The notes under the pieces are model-generated. The model had not been told where the DNA came from. It saw only the letters and a list, made by a program, of their open reading frames with translations, and ran no database searches. From Pseudoclavibacter sp. 13-3 (lineage in GTDB: Bacteria; Actinomycetota; Actinomycetes; Actinomycetales; Microbacteriaceae): a stretch of 64,000 nucleotides of DNA. Positions 26,329-34,812 of the stretch are shown here, piece by piece (the stretch's first letter is position 1; each line of letters opens with the position of its first letter). The DNA lies in contig NZ_JAJOZT010000002.1 of the NCBI RefSeq assembly GCF_021168475.1, positions 496,001 to 560,000 of the forward strand, in the 5' to 3' direction. A program made the position numbers and the translations under genes.

Positions 26329-27450
26329 ATGGGGCAGGGTCGAAGACACGGGCCGACGATCAGAGACGTGGCGGCCGAAGCCGGCGTCTCGAAGTCTCTC
26401 GTCTCTATGGTGTTCAACGAAGATCCCCGGGTCAGCGACGTGCGTCGAAGGCTCGTGCTCGACGCGGCCCAGCGTCTCGGCTTCTCGCCGAACTGGATGG
26501 CGCGTTCGCTGGCGGCCGGCGACGGAGACTTCGTCGGAGTCATGGTGCCCGACCTCGCGAACCCGATCTTCGCCGAGATTCTGGAGGGGATTCGCACCGA
26601 GCTCCGTGACGCCGGGCAGCGCACACTGGTGTCGAGTGCGCTGTTCACCGATGCCGGGGGCAACCGGGAGTTCGACGATCGTGTGCTGACCGTGCTGCGT
26701 GACATGCGCCCGAGCAGCCTGGTGGTCATCGGGTCGGTGCCCTCGCTCGACGTCGTGCAGCCCTTGATGCAACGTGTGCCGACGGTGGTCGCCAGCGGCA
26801 CGGCTGATGACCTCGACCACGTCTGCGTGGTGCGCAACGACGACGTCATCGGCATCGACCTGATCGTCGATCACCTTGTCGAGCGCGGGCACCGTCGCAT
26901 CGCGCACGTCGGAGGCTCCGGCGGTGGTGCAGCCGTCAACCGTCGTGATGCGTACGAGAGCGCGATGCGCCGTCATCGACTGGCCGAGCACATCGAGGTC
27001 GAGCTCTCGGACTACACGACGGAGCGCGCGATCGAGGCGACGCGCCGGCTGCTGATGCGCCCAGGGGGGAGTACGACGGGAGCAGCGATCAAGACCCAGG
27101 TGCTGCATCCTGATGACGGACACCCCGCGGCGATCGAGACCCGGGCGCTGCGTCCCGTTGGAGAACGCCCCACGGCGATCGTGGCCGTGAACGACTTGGC
27201 GGCTCTGGGGGTGATCACTGCGGCCGAGCAGCTCGGGCTGCGCGTGCCTGGGGACGTCGCCGTCACCGGCTATGACGACACGGCACTCTCAGGCATCGAC
27301 CGCATCTCACTCACCACTGTCGACCCGCGCAACGCCGAGATCGCGCGTGAGACCGTGCGTCTGCTGCTCGATGCCGACGGGCCGTTCGAAGGGCATCGCG
27401 AGCGGTTGGTGATTCCGCGGCTGGTCGTGCGCGGGTCGACTGCGGTGTGA
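26329..27450 (+). CDS. LacI-family regulator, probable inositol repressor
   Basis: 373 aa. The N-terminal helix-turn-helix (TIRDVAAEAGVSKSLVSMVF) and hinge (RLGFSPNWMARSLAAG) precede a periplasmic-binding-protein-like ligand domain ending with VPGDVAVTGYDDTALSG. Residues ~240-275 form an extra loop rich in Pro/Thr relative to typical members of ~340 aa. It stands between two blocks that each begin with a TTGGA-N4-TCCAA palindrome, so it is the likely repressor relieved by inositol or a catabolite. The start has an AAAGGGGG element just upstream. Confidence 0.85.
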   Translation: MGQGRRHGPTIRDVAAEAGVSKSLVSMVFNEDPRVSDVRRRLVLDAAQRLGFSPNWMARSLAAGDGDFVGVMVPDLANPIFAEILEGIRTELRDAGQRTLVSSALFTDAGGNREFDDRVLTVLRDMRPSSLVVIGSVPSLDVVQPLMQRVPTVVASGTADDLDHVCVVRNDDVIGIDLIVDHLVERGHRRIAHVGGSGGGAAVNRRDAYESAMRRHRLAEHIEVELSDYTTERAIEATRRLLMRPGGSTTGAAIKTQVLHPDDGHPAAIETRALRPVGERPTAIVAVNDLAALGVITAAEQLGLRVPGDVAVTGYDDTALSGIDRISLTTVDPRNAEIARETVRLLLDADGPFEGHRERLVIPRLVVRGSTAV

Positions 27451-27473
27451 GCTTCGCCCGGCTGCGGTGAAGC
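27451..27473 (+). terminator. Hairpin after the LacI gene
   Basis: GCTTCGCC (27451-27458) with GGTGAAGC (27466-27473), one G-U pair and a 7-nt loop, starting at the first base after the stop. No T-run. Confidence 0.4.
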
Positions 27474-27534
27474 AGGCGAACTCGGTGCGCAGGGAGTCTG
27501 CGCTGCCTTCGGACAGAGTCCGCTAGAGACAGAT

Positions 27535-27740
27535 GTACACGGTTCCGCTGAGACGTACGCGGTTTTGTCGAGTTCGGGGAGATCTCAGCGAAACCGTGCA
27601 CCTCTCAGCGAAACCGTGCACCGGCCGACAAAATCGCGCACCTGCGGAAGAACCGCGCACCTGCGGGCAGAACCGCGCATCTGTGGGCAGAACCGCGCAT
27701 CTGTGGGCAGAACCGCGCACCTGCGGGCGAAACCGTGCAC
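27535..27740 (+). repeat. Butterfly array of ~20-bp repeats, copy 1
   Basis: Two units of GTGCACGGTTCTGC type (27535-27574), a centre with GGGGAGATCTCAGCG, then eight reverse-complement units (27581-27740), best consensus CTGYGGGCAGAACCGYGCAC, seven of 20-21 bp and one of 19. Units flip orientation at the centre. The central 35 nt (27561-27595) match 44680-44714 at 26 of 35 positions. There are no unique spacers between units. It fills much of the gap between the regulator and the aldehyde dehydrogenase, whose promoter lies just downstream. Open frames through it are repeats, not genes. Confidence 0.85.
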
Positions 27741-27777
27741 GGACTGTATCCCAGATCGTATATTTCGGATGCAGCAC

Positions 27778-27808
27778 TTGTCATCACAGAGCGACTTATG
27801 CCTAAAGT
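27778..27808 (+). promoter_or_regulatory. Putative promoter of the second inositol block
   Basis: TTGTCA (27778-27783), 19-nt spacer, TAAAGT (27803-27808). The operator palindrome begins on the last base of the -10 box, a geometry that would block initiation. Confidence 0.5.
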
Positions 27809-27821
27809 TGGACCGGTCCAA
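27808..27821. promoter_or_regulatory. Perfect LacI-type operator
   Basis: TTGGACCGGTCCAA is a perfect 14-bp palindrome with a central CG. A related half-degenerate TTGGATCCGA (27830-27839) follows 20 bp centre to centre. Matches the operator at 23082-23095 in 12 of 14 positions. Confidence 0.75.
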
Positions 27822-27971
27822 CACCGATGTTGGATCCGAAGCGAGTACTACCGCATGACGCCGAGAGCTCCAGGCCCAGATTCGAGCCGAGCAGTCGAGA
27901 CTCTGGACGAGGCCAAGAGGCGCCGGTTTCTGCGGTGACACGCTCGAGACGACCGACAAGGCGAAAGAAGC

Positions 27972-29450
27972 ATGACAATGGTGTCAGCACACAGCCCGCA
28001 GAGCGTGGCAGAGACCGCGCACGCGGGGCAGCTGCTCATCGGCAGCCAATGGCAGCAGGCGAGTGCCCGCAGCGCCGTCGAAGCGGTGACGAACCCCTAC
28101 AACGGCGAGACCGTTGCCGACATCACCGCGGCTGCGGCCGAAGACGTCGAAGCCGCTGTTCGCAGCGCCGATGCCGGTGCCGCCAGGTGGCGCCGCACTC
28201 CCGCGCACGAGCGCTCGAGCATCCTGCTGCGCGCGGCCGAGCTGGCCGATGAGCGCCTCGACCAGATCGCGGCGATCCTCTCGGCCGAGAATGGCAAGAC
28301 GCTCGCCGAGGCCAGCGCCGAGTGCTCGCGGAGCGGCGATTTGATCCGTCTGGCCACCTTCGAAGGCACTCAGCTCTACGGCGAGACCCTGCCCCTCGAC
28401 GCGAACCCCGGCACCGGTCTCGACAAAGTCGGCTTCACCGTGCGCCAGCCCGTCGGCATCGTCGCGGCGATCACCCCCTTCAACTACCCGTCGCTGCTGG
28501 TGCTGCACAAGATCGCTCCGGCGCTCGCGGCAGGCAACGCGGTGATTCTCAAACCGGCCCGCACCACGCCGCTCACGGCCCTCGCCCTGGCGCAGTGCTT
28601 CGTCGATGCCGGTCTGCCCGAGGGTGTGCTCTCGGTGCTCACCGGCGCAGGCTCGCTGATCGGCGACCTGCTGGTGAGCGACCCGCGCATCCGCAAGATT
28701 TCTTTCACCGGCTCGACCGGCGTGGGCGAGCGCATCACTCGGCTCGCCGGCGTCAAGAAGCTCTCACTCGAACTCGGCGCGTCATCGCCGACGGTGGTGC
28801 TGCCCGACGCCGACCTCGAGCGTGCCGCCGAAGCCGTGGCCAAAGGCGGTTACGCGAACGCCGGCCAGGTCTGCATCTCGGTGCAGCGCGTCGTCGTGCA
28901 CCGTGACGTGCACGCCGATTTCGTGGATGCGCTGGCTGCGAAGGTCTCTCAGCTGCGCGCCGGCGACCCGTCGAGCGCGTCGACCGACATCGGCACGCTG
29001 ATTACCGAGGGCGAGGCCGAGCGCGTGCACGACAGTATTCAGGACGCCGTCTCGCGTGGCGGACGACTGGTCGTCGGCGGCGACCGAGACGGTGCGGTCG
29101 TGCAGCCCGCGATCGTCGACGGCGTGCGGCTCGAAGACCCGCTCTCGCAGCAGGAGCTCTTCGGCCCGGCCGTCGCGATCACGGAGGCCGCCGATCTCGA
29201 CGACGCCCTCGCCGTGGCGAACGGCACGCCCTACGGCCTGGCCGCGGGCGTCTTCACCGGCAGCGTCTCGACGATCACGAAGGTCATCCGCGAGGTCGAC
29301 GCCGGTTCGGTGCACATCAACTGGACGCCGCTGTGGCGCGCAGACCTGATGCCCTATGGCGGGCTCAAAGCCAGCGGCATCGGCAAAGAGGGCCCACGCG
29401 CGGCGGTCGCCGAGATGACCGAGGTCAAGACCATCGTGCTGCACGGCTGA
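27972..29450 (+). CDS. Aldehyde dehydrogenase family protein (NAD(P)-dependent)
   Basis: 492 aa. The catalytic Cys is in YANAGQVCISVQR and the general-base Glu in SLELGASSPTVV; GFTGSTGVGERI-type cofactor loop is seen as SFTGSTGVGERITR, with PFNYPSLLVLHKIAPALAAG before it. Having both Cys and Glu makes it a hydrolytic (acid-forming) dehydrogenase, unlike the CoA-acylating MmsA at 42945. It opens the second inositol block. The substrate is unknown; a semialdehyde or lactaldehyde-type aldehyde from polyol breakdown is plausible. Confidence 0.88.
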   Translation: MTMVSAHSPQSVAETAHAGQLLIGSQWQQASARSAVEAVTNPYNGETVADITAAAAEDVEAAVRSADAGAARWRRTPAHERSSILLRAAELADERLDQIAAILSAENGKTLAEASAECSRSGDLIRLATFEGTQLYGETLPLDANPGTGLDKVGFTVRQPVGIVAAITPFNYPSLLVLHKIAPALAAGNAVILKPARTTPLTALALAQCFVDAGLPEGVLSVLTGAGSLIGDLLVSDPRIRKISFTGSTGVGERITRLAGVKKLSLELGASSPTVVLPDADLERAAEAVAKGGYANAGQVCISVQRVVVHRDVHADFVDALAAKVSQLRAGDPSSASTDIGTLITEGEAERVHDSIQDAVSRGGRLVVGGDRDGAVVQPAIVDGVRLEDPLSQQELFGPAVAITEAADLDDALAVANGTPYGLAAGVFTGSVSTITKVIREVDAGSVHINWTPLWRADLMPYGGLKASGIGKEGPRAAVAEMTEVKTIVLHG

Positions 29451-29453
29451 CCA

Positions 29454-29477
29454 GGCCGAGCGGCCGACACCTCGGCC
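29454..29477 (+). repeat. Intergenic hairpin before iolD
   Basis: GGCCGAG (29454-29460), 10-nt loop, CTCGGCC (29471-29477), three bases after the aldehyde dehydrogenase stop. It may stabilise or attenuate the upstream message; no T-run. Confidence 0.4.
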
Positions 29478-29573
29478 GACGTGCAGCACACACCAACACG
29501 CCAGCGTCACGCGCCGACACCGCGCGAGGCGAGACGACTTCAGAAACACGAAATTCGCAGAGAGGAACCCGAC

Positions 29574-31544
29574 ATGGTTCACGGAGCATCCGGCAAGACG
29601 GTTCGGCTCACCGTCGCACAGGCCATCGTTCGCTACATCACCGCGCAGCACAGCGTGGTCGACGGCGTGCGACAGCGCTTCATTCCGGCGGCGCTGGGCA
29701 TCTTCGGCCACGGCAATGTCGCCGGGCTGGGGCAGGCCTTCGCCGCAGACCTCGATCAGCTGCCCTTCATTCAGGGACGCAATGAGCAGTCGCTCGGGCA
29801 CATCGCGGTCGGCTACGCGAAGGCGGCGAAGCGGCGTCAGGCGCTCGCAGTCACCGCATCCATCGGGCCCGGGGCGACCAACACGCTCACCGCAGCGGGC
29901 CTCGCGACGGTCAACCGGCTGCCGTTGCTGCTGCTGCTCGGCGATACCTATGCCACCCGTCGTCAGGGGCCGGTGCTGCAGCAGCTCGAGAACCCGGCTG
30001 CGCCCGACACCACGGTGAACGACGCCTTTCGCCCCGTGTCGCGCTTCTTCGACCGCATCAGCCGCCCCGAGCACCTGATGACGGCGCTGCCGCAGGCTTT
30101 CCGCGTGCTGGCGAACCCGGTCGAGACCGGCGCCGTCGTGCTCTCGCTGCCGCAGGACGTGCAGTCGCACGCACACGACTGGCCGGTCGAGATGTTCGAG
30201 CCGCGTGACTGGAAGATCCGCCGCCCGCTGCCCGACCCCGCCGAGATCAGCGCGGTCGCCGAGCTGATTCGCCAGGCCGAGCGCCCGTTGGTCATCGCCG
30301 GTGGAGGGGTGATCTACTCCGATGCGCAACGCGAGATCACCGACCTCGGCCGCGCGACCGAGCTGCCGATCTCTGAGACCTTCGGCGGCAAGGGCGCCGT
30401 GCTCGAGCCGGGCCCGTTCCAGGTCGGCGGCGTCGGCCTCGAGGGCACCCCGGCGACGAACCGCCTCGCCCGCCATGCCGACCTGATCGTGCACGTCGGC
30501 ACCCGTCTCACCGACTTCGCCACTGCGTCGCAGTCGCTCTTCGCGGCCGATGCTCGCTTCGCCTCGGTGAACATCAGCGAGTTCGACGCGATCAAAGAGG
30601 GTGCGGTCGCCACTGTCGCCGACGCGCAGCTCGCGCTGCGGGCGCTGGCCGACGAGCTGAGAGACTATCGCATCCCCGCGGCATGGCGTGACGAGGTCGC
30701 CCGTGAGCAGGATGCCTGGGCACCGAGACGAGCAGCGGCTCTCGACCCCGACCGTGCGTTCGTTCGCGCCGACCACCCAGACGCGCCGGTCACGAACGCC
30801 GTGATCACCCAGGGACAGCTGATCGGCGTGCTGCAGGAGCACGCACGCAGCGGCGACACGATCATCGCCGCAGCCGGCAGCCCTCCCGGCGACCTGCAGA
30901 AGGTGTGGGATGCGACCGACGGCCGTCACGCTCACCTCGAGTTCGGCTTCTCGTGCATGGGCTACGAGCTGCCGGCGGCGATCGGCGTGCGTCTGGCCGA
31001 TCCGAACCCGGAGCACAGGGTCACCGCCTTCATCGGTGACGGCACCTTCTTGATGCAGCCCACCGAGATCGTGACCGCGGCGGCCGAGGGCATCGGCTTC
31101 ACACTGGTGGTCTCAGAGAACCACGGCTTCCAGGTGATCCGCCGTCTGCAGATGGGGAAGACCGGTCGGCACTTCGCCAACGAGTTTCGCTACCGTGACG
31201 AGTCGGGCGCCCCGCTGCACCAGGCCGTCACCGAGGTCGGCGAGACCACGCCGGGACGGCTCGAGGGCGACTACCTCAAGATCGACCTCGTCGAGATCGC
31301 GCACGGCCTCGGCGCCGAGACGCACTATGTCGAGACTGCTGACGAGTTTCGCGCGGCGCTTGACAGCACTCGTGGAGCCACGCACCCGGTCGTGATCGTG
31401 GTGGCCACCGTGCCGCAGGTCGACCTGCCGGGAGCCGAGGTCTGGTGGGATGTCTCTCCGGCCGAAGTGAGCGGCGACCCGGTGGTCGACGAGCTCTACG
31501 ATGAGTACCTCGCGGGGCGGGCAGATCAGAAGTGGCACGGATGA
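29574..31544 (+). CDS. iolD: 3D-trihydroxycyclohexane-1,2-dione hydrolase IolD
   Basis: Thiamine-diphosphate enzyme that opens the ring of the inositol-derived diketone to 5-deoxyglucuronate. 656 aa from ATG 29574 after AGAGGAA. The N-terminal ThDP-pyrimidine domain has QGRNEQSLGHIAVGYAKAAK, with the activating Glu. The C-terminal ThDP motif runs from IGDGTFLMQPTEI to VVSENHGFQV. The SISETFGGKGAVLE-type central domain and overall length fit IolD. Overlaps the following aldolase by 4 nt. Confidence 0.93.
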   Translation: MVHGASGKTVRLTVAQAIVRYITAQHSVVDGVRQRFIPAALGIFGHGNVAGLGQAFAADLDQLPFIQGRNEQSLGHIAVGYAKAAKRRQALAVTASIGPGATNTLTAAGLATVNRLPLLLLLGDTYATRRQGPVLQQLENPAAPDTTVNDAFRPVSRFFDRISRPEHLMTALPQAFRVLANPVETGAVVLSLPQDVQSHAHDWPVEMFEPRDWKIRRPLPDPAEISAVAELIRQAERPLVIAGGGVIYSDAQREITDLGRATELPISETFGGKGAVLEPGPFQVGGVGLEGTPATNRLARHADLIVHVGTRLTDFATASQSLFAADARFASVNISEFDAIKEGAVATVADAQLALRALADELRDYRIPAAWRDEVAREQDAWAPRRAAALDPDRAFVRADHPDAPVTNAVITQGQLIGVLQEHARSGDTIIAAAGSPPGDLQKVWDATDGRHAHLEFGFSCMGYELPAAIGVRLADPNPEHRVTAFIGDGTFLMQPTEIVTAAAEGIGFTLVVSENHGFQVIRRLQMGKTGRHFANEFRYRDESGAPLHQAVTEVGETTPGRLEGDYLKIDLVEIAHGLGAETHYVETADEFRAALDSTRGATHPVVIVVATVPQVDLPGAEVWWDVSPAEVSGDPVVDELYDEYLAGRADQKWHG

Positions 31545-32332
31545 GCGCCGCACGGGTATCACCCCTCACTGTGAACGCAGAGCTCAAGCAGCGCTTCGCG
31601 CGCGGCGAGACGACCGTCGGGCTGTTCATCGGCCTGGGGTCGACGATGGCTGCCGAGGTGGTCGCCGCATCGGGAGCCGACTGGCTGCTGGCCGACCTCG
31701 AGCACGGCGGTGGCGACGAGTCGCAGATCGGCGACATCGTGACTGCTGCGGCCGCCTACGGCGTGCCGACCCTGGTGCGCGTCGAGACGCCGGAGCGCAT
31801 CCGCGTCGGTCGCGTGCTCGACTCGGGCGCAGCGGGCGTGATGCTGCCGCGCATCACCTCGGCCGAGCAGGTCGCCGAAGCGCGGCGCGGCCAGCTCTAC
31901 CCGCCGCAGGGCATTCGCGGTGTGGCATCGTACAACCGAGCCGCACGGTGGGGGCAGGATCGCGAGGCGCTCGACCGTGCCAATGGCGACACCATCACCG
32001 TGGTGCAGATCGAGACGCTCGCCGCACTCGACACTGTCGACGAGATCGCCGCTCAGCCCGGCGTCGACGTGCTCTTCGTCGGGCCGCTCGACCTCAGCTA
32101 CGCTCTCGGAGTGCCGCGCCAGTTCGACGCCCCGGTGTTCCAGCAGGCGCTCGACCGAGTGCTCGAGGCCGGCCGAAGACACGGCGTCTCGGTGGGCATC
32201 CTGGCAGCGAACCTCGAAGCGGCGAAGGCCTACCAGAAGCGCGGCTTCACGTTTCTGACCATCGGCTCAGACTCGACCCTGCTCGCGCAGGCCGTGCACG
32301 ACACGGTCACCGGGCTGAAAGCGCAGGGCTGA
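31541..32332 (+). CDS. HpcH/HpaI (class II pyruvate-type) aldolase
   Basis: 263 aa from ATG 31541, overlapping the iolD stop. Family motifs are WLLADLEHGG, VMLPRITSAEQ, LYPPQGIRGVASYNRA (substrate Arg), VVQIETLAALD (metal Glu) and VLFVGPLDLSYALG (metal Asp). These enzymes split 2-keto-3-deoxy sugar acids or 4-hydroxy-2-oxo acids to pyruvate and an aldehyde. This is not part of the textbook myo-inositol route. With the adjacent hydroxyacid dehydrogenase and extra oxidoreductases it suggests a side pathway for another polyol or sugar acid. Confidence 0.88.
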   Translation: MSAARVSPLTVNAELKQRFARGETTVGLFIGLGSTMAAEVVAASGADWLLADLEHGGGDESQIGDIVTAAAAYGVPTLVRVETPERIRVGRVLDSGAAGVMLPRITSAEQVAEARRGQLYPPQGIRGVASYNRAARWGQDREALDRANGDTITVVQIETLAALDTVDEIAAQPGVDVLFVGPLDLSYALGVPRQFDAPVFQQALDRVLEAGRRHGVSVGILAANLEAAKAYQKRGFTFLTIGSDSTLLAQAVHDTVTGLKAQG

Positions 32333-32463
32333 TCATGACAGGCCGCAACCACCACACCCCGGCACAGCGACCATCAGCGCAAGACGGGCATCCCGCAGCG
32401 CAGAGGTGACAGCAGCGCTCCGCACTTCTCACCAAGACGACTACTCGAAGACGAGGATCACAC

Positions 32464-33726
32464 ATGACCGACAACTCCGCACCGCAGAGGGCCCCACGCC
32501 AGATCGGCGTCGGCCTGATCTCAGTGGGCTGGATGGGCAAGCTGCACAGCCGCGCCTACCGCAACCTGCCGCTGGTCTACCCAGAGCTGGGCATCGCGCC
32601 GCGGCTCGTGCACGCTGCAGACACCGCCGCAGACCGCGCCGCCTATGCGCACGACGTGCTGGGCTACGAGAAGTTCACCACCGACTACCACGACGTGCTC
32701 AACGACCCCGAGGTCGACGTCGTCTCGATCTGCGCGCCGAACTTTCTGCACGCCGAGATGGGCATCGCCGCGGCCAAGGCCGGCAAGCCGTTCTGGATCG
32801 AGAAGCCGGTCGGCCGCGGCGTCGACGAGACGCGCAGCGTGGCTGAAGCCGCAGACGCGGCCGGCGTGGTGACGTCGATCGGATTCAACTATCGACAGGC
32901 GCCGGTCGTCGAGCACATTCGCGATTTGGTGGCCAACGGCACCCTCGGGCGCATCACCAACGTGCGCGGCCGCATGTTTGCCGACTACTCGGCCGACCCC
33001 AACGGCGCGCTCTCATGGCGGTTCATCCGCGACCTGGCAGGCTCTGGCGTGCTCGGCGACCTCATGGGGCATCTCATCGATCTCATTCACTACACCGTCG
33101 GCCCGATCGCCGAGGTGAGCGCGGTCACCAAGACGGTCTACACCGATCGTCCCGAGCTGCCGATGGGCGCCGCCACACACTTCGCCGTGATCGAGAACGG
33201 TGTGCGCAAGCCGGTCGAGAACGAAGACTACGCGGGCATGCTGGTGCGCCTCTCTGGGGCAGCGGTCGGGGCCGACGCGGTGGGCACTCTGGAGGCCTCG
33301 CGCGTGGCAGTGGGGCCCCGTGCCAGCTACGGCTTCGAGATCTATGGCACCGAAGGGTCGGTGCGCTGGGACTTCCAGCGCATGAACGAGCTCGAGGTGG
33401 CCTTGGGGCGCGGCAGCGCCGAGTTCGGCTACACCACCGTCTACGCCGGTGACGGCTACGGCGACTTCGGCCACTTTCAGCCCGGCGCGGGAACGGCCAT
33501 GGGCTACGACGACCTGAAGGTGATCGAGGCGCGCAAGTTTCTCGAAGCGGTGACCGGAACCGGCCAGGCCAACTCGAACATCCACGATGCGGTCGCGGCC
33601 AACGCAGTCGTCACCGCTGCCGAGCGCAGCGCCGCCGACGGCCGCTGGCAGCAGGTTCCCGACGAGGCCGGCAGCACCACCGTCGCGGTTCGTGCGCATG
33701 CTGCAGAGCAGGTGCACCATGGCTGA
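32464..33726 (+). CDS. Gfo/Idh/MocA family oxidoreductase
   Basis: 420 aa, longer than the usual ~350. The Rossmann start is GVGLISVGWMGKLHSRAY and the catalytic Lys region is PFWIEKPVGRG. The substrate-side residues lie around GVLGDLMGHLIDLIHYTVG. This subgroup resembles sugar or inositol dehydrogenases and hydro-lyases but is not the canonical IolG. It lies between an aldolase and a hydroxyacid dehydrogenase, so its substrate may be a scyllo- or other inositol or a related sugar. Overlaps the next gene by 8 nt. Confidence 0.85.
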   Translation: MTDNSAPQRAPRQIGVGLISVGWMGKLHSRAYRNLPLVYPELGIAPRLVHAADTAADRAAYAHDVLGYEKFTTDYHDVLNDPEVDVVSICAPNFLHAEMGIAAAKAGKPFWIEKPVGRGVDETRSVAEAADAAGVVTSIGFNYRQAPVVEHIRDLVANGTLGRITNVRGRMFADYSADPNGALSWRFIRDLAGSGVLGDLMGHLIDLIHYTVGPIAEVSAVTKTVYTDRPELPMGAATHFAVIENGVRKPVENEDYAGMLVRLSGAAVGADAVGTLEASRVAVGPRASYGFEIYGTEGSVRWDFQRMNELEVALGRGSAEFGYTTVYAGDGYGDFGHFQPGAGTAMGYDDLKVIEARKFLEAVTGTGQANSNIHDAVAANAVVTAAERSAADGRWQQVPDEAGSTTVAVRAHAAEQVHHG

Positions 33727-34669
33727 TCTGGGCGGCGGGCAGCCGGTCGTCGTGGGCCTTGGCCCAGTCGATCCGGCGCTGGTGGGCGAGTGGCTGGGCG
33801 ACGACGTGCGTCTGGTGACCGATCCGGGTGCCGACGACCTGGCCGTGGCGCAGGGCGCCATCGTGCGTGCCGCCTCTGTCGTCGACCGCGCGGCGCTGGA
33901 TGCGATGCCCTCGCTCAAGGTCATCGCGCGCACCGGCGTGGGCGTCGATCGGGTGGATGTCGCGGCGGCCACCGAGCGCGGCATCCCGGTCGCGATCACG
34001 CCGGGCAGCAACGCCCGGGCGGTCGCCGAGGGAGCGATCACGCTCGCTGCAGCACTCGTCAAGCGGGTACCGCAGGAGCACCGCCTGGTGGCCACAGGGC
34101 AGTGGGGCAGCGCGCCCATTCCGACTCCCGGTGATCTGCTCGGCAGCCGTCTCGGGGTGGTCGGCTACGGGCGCATCGGCCGCATCGTGGCGAAGCTCGG
34201 TCAGGCGCTCGGCTTCGCGGTGAGCGTGCACGACCCGTACATCGAGGCCGACGACCTGCCCAACCGAACGCTCGCCGAGCTGGTCGCAGAGAGCGACGTG
34301 CTCACACTCCACGTGCCCGAGACCGACCGGCCCCTGCTCGATCGCGACCTGCTGTGGAGCGCGAAGCCAGGCCAGGTGCTGATCAACTGCTCACGCGCCG
34401 GGCTGGTCGACATCGACCTGCTCGACGAAGCGCTCGAAGCCGGTGTGCTCGGCGGAGTCGGTCTCGACGTGTTCGCCAGCGAGCCGGCTGCACATCACGC
34501 CATCTTCGACCGCGGCAACGTGCTGGTCAGCCCGCACGTCACCGGCCTCTCGGCCGCGGCCAGCGAGGCGACCTTCCGCATGGCGGCACAGGCCGTCGCC
34601 GCCGTGCTCGCCGGCGGTCGCCCGGAGTTCGCGGTGAACGCCGCAGAACTGGAGGAAGCCAGCCGATGA
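33719..34669 (+). CDS. D-isomer-specific 2-hydroxyacid dehydrogenase
   Basis: 316 aa from ATG 33719. The NAD-binding motif is LGVVGYGRIGRIVAKLGQAL, and the catalytic triad is Arg in LINCSRAGLVD, Glu in GLDVFASEPA and His in LVSPHVTGLS. It probably interconverts a 2-oxoacid and a D-2-hydroxyacid, perhaps processing the product of the neighbouring HpcH-type aldolase. The longer open frame upstream overlaps the previous gene and is rejected. Confidence 0.9.
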   Translation: MADLGGGQPVVVGLGPVDPALVGEWLGDDVRLVTDPGADDLAVAQGAIVRAASVVDRAALDAMPSLKVIARTGVGVDRVDVAAATERGIPVAITPGSNARAVAEGAITLAAALVKRVPQEHRLVATGQWGSAPIPTPGDLLGSRLGVVGYGRIGRIVAKLGQALGFAVSVHDPYIEADDLPNRTLAELVAESDVLTLHVPETDRPLLDRDLLWSAKPGQVLINCSRAGLVDIDLLDEALEAGVLGGVGLDVFASEPAAHHAIFDRGNVLVSPHVTGLSAAASEATFRMAAQAVAAVLAGGRPEFAVNAAELEEASR

Positions 34670-34680
34670 CCCCGCTCGTT

Positions 34681-34761
34681 CGACGCGTCGGATGCATCGT
34701 GCATCGCGCGTCGCCCCGCCGCACAGATCCGCTCCTGACCGTTCACGGCCCCTCGGCCGTG
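34681..34761 (+). repeat. Hairpin pair between the dehydrogenase and the ABC importer
   Basis: First: CGACGCG (34681-34687) with CGCGTCG (34707-34713), stacked outside GATGCA-TCG-TGCATC (34691-34705). Second: CACGGCC-CCTC-GGCCGTG (34744-34761). Strong hairpins upstream of a binding-protein gene often mark mRNA processing or partial termination that sets a higher level of the binding protein; that role here is inference. Confidence 0.5.
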
Positions 34762-34812
34762 GCAGCAACTGACTGAACACACAGAAACGAATCACAACGA
34801 AGTGAGGAAACC

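Noticed and set aside
27581-27740. Possible CRISPR array
   Set aside because: Units are contiguous at 19-21 bp with no unique spacers, flip orientation at a centre, and no cas genes are present.
27830-27839. TTGGATCCGA as a GntR site linking the inositol and 2-oxoacid regulons
   Set aside because: It matches 9 of 10 bases of the GntR-type palindrome but lacks the 62-bp partner and lies next to the LacI operator; more likely part of the LacI control region.
27533-27959. Several open frames across the first repeat array, rich in Cys/Arg/Thr
   Set aside because: They are translations of 20-bp repeats in multiple frames and both strands, have no start signals and no codon bias like the neighbours.
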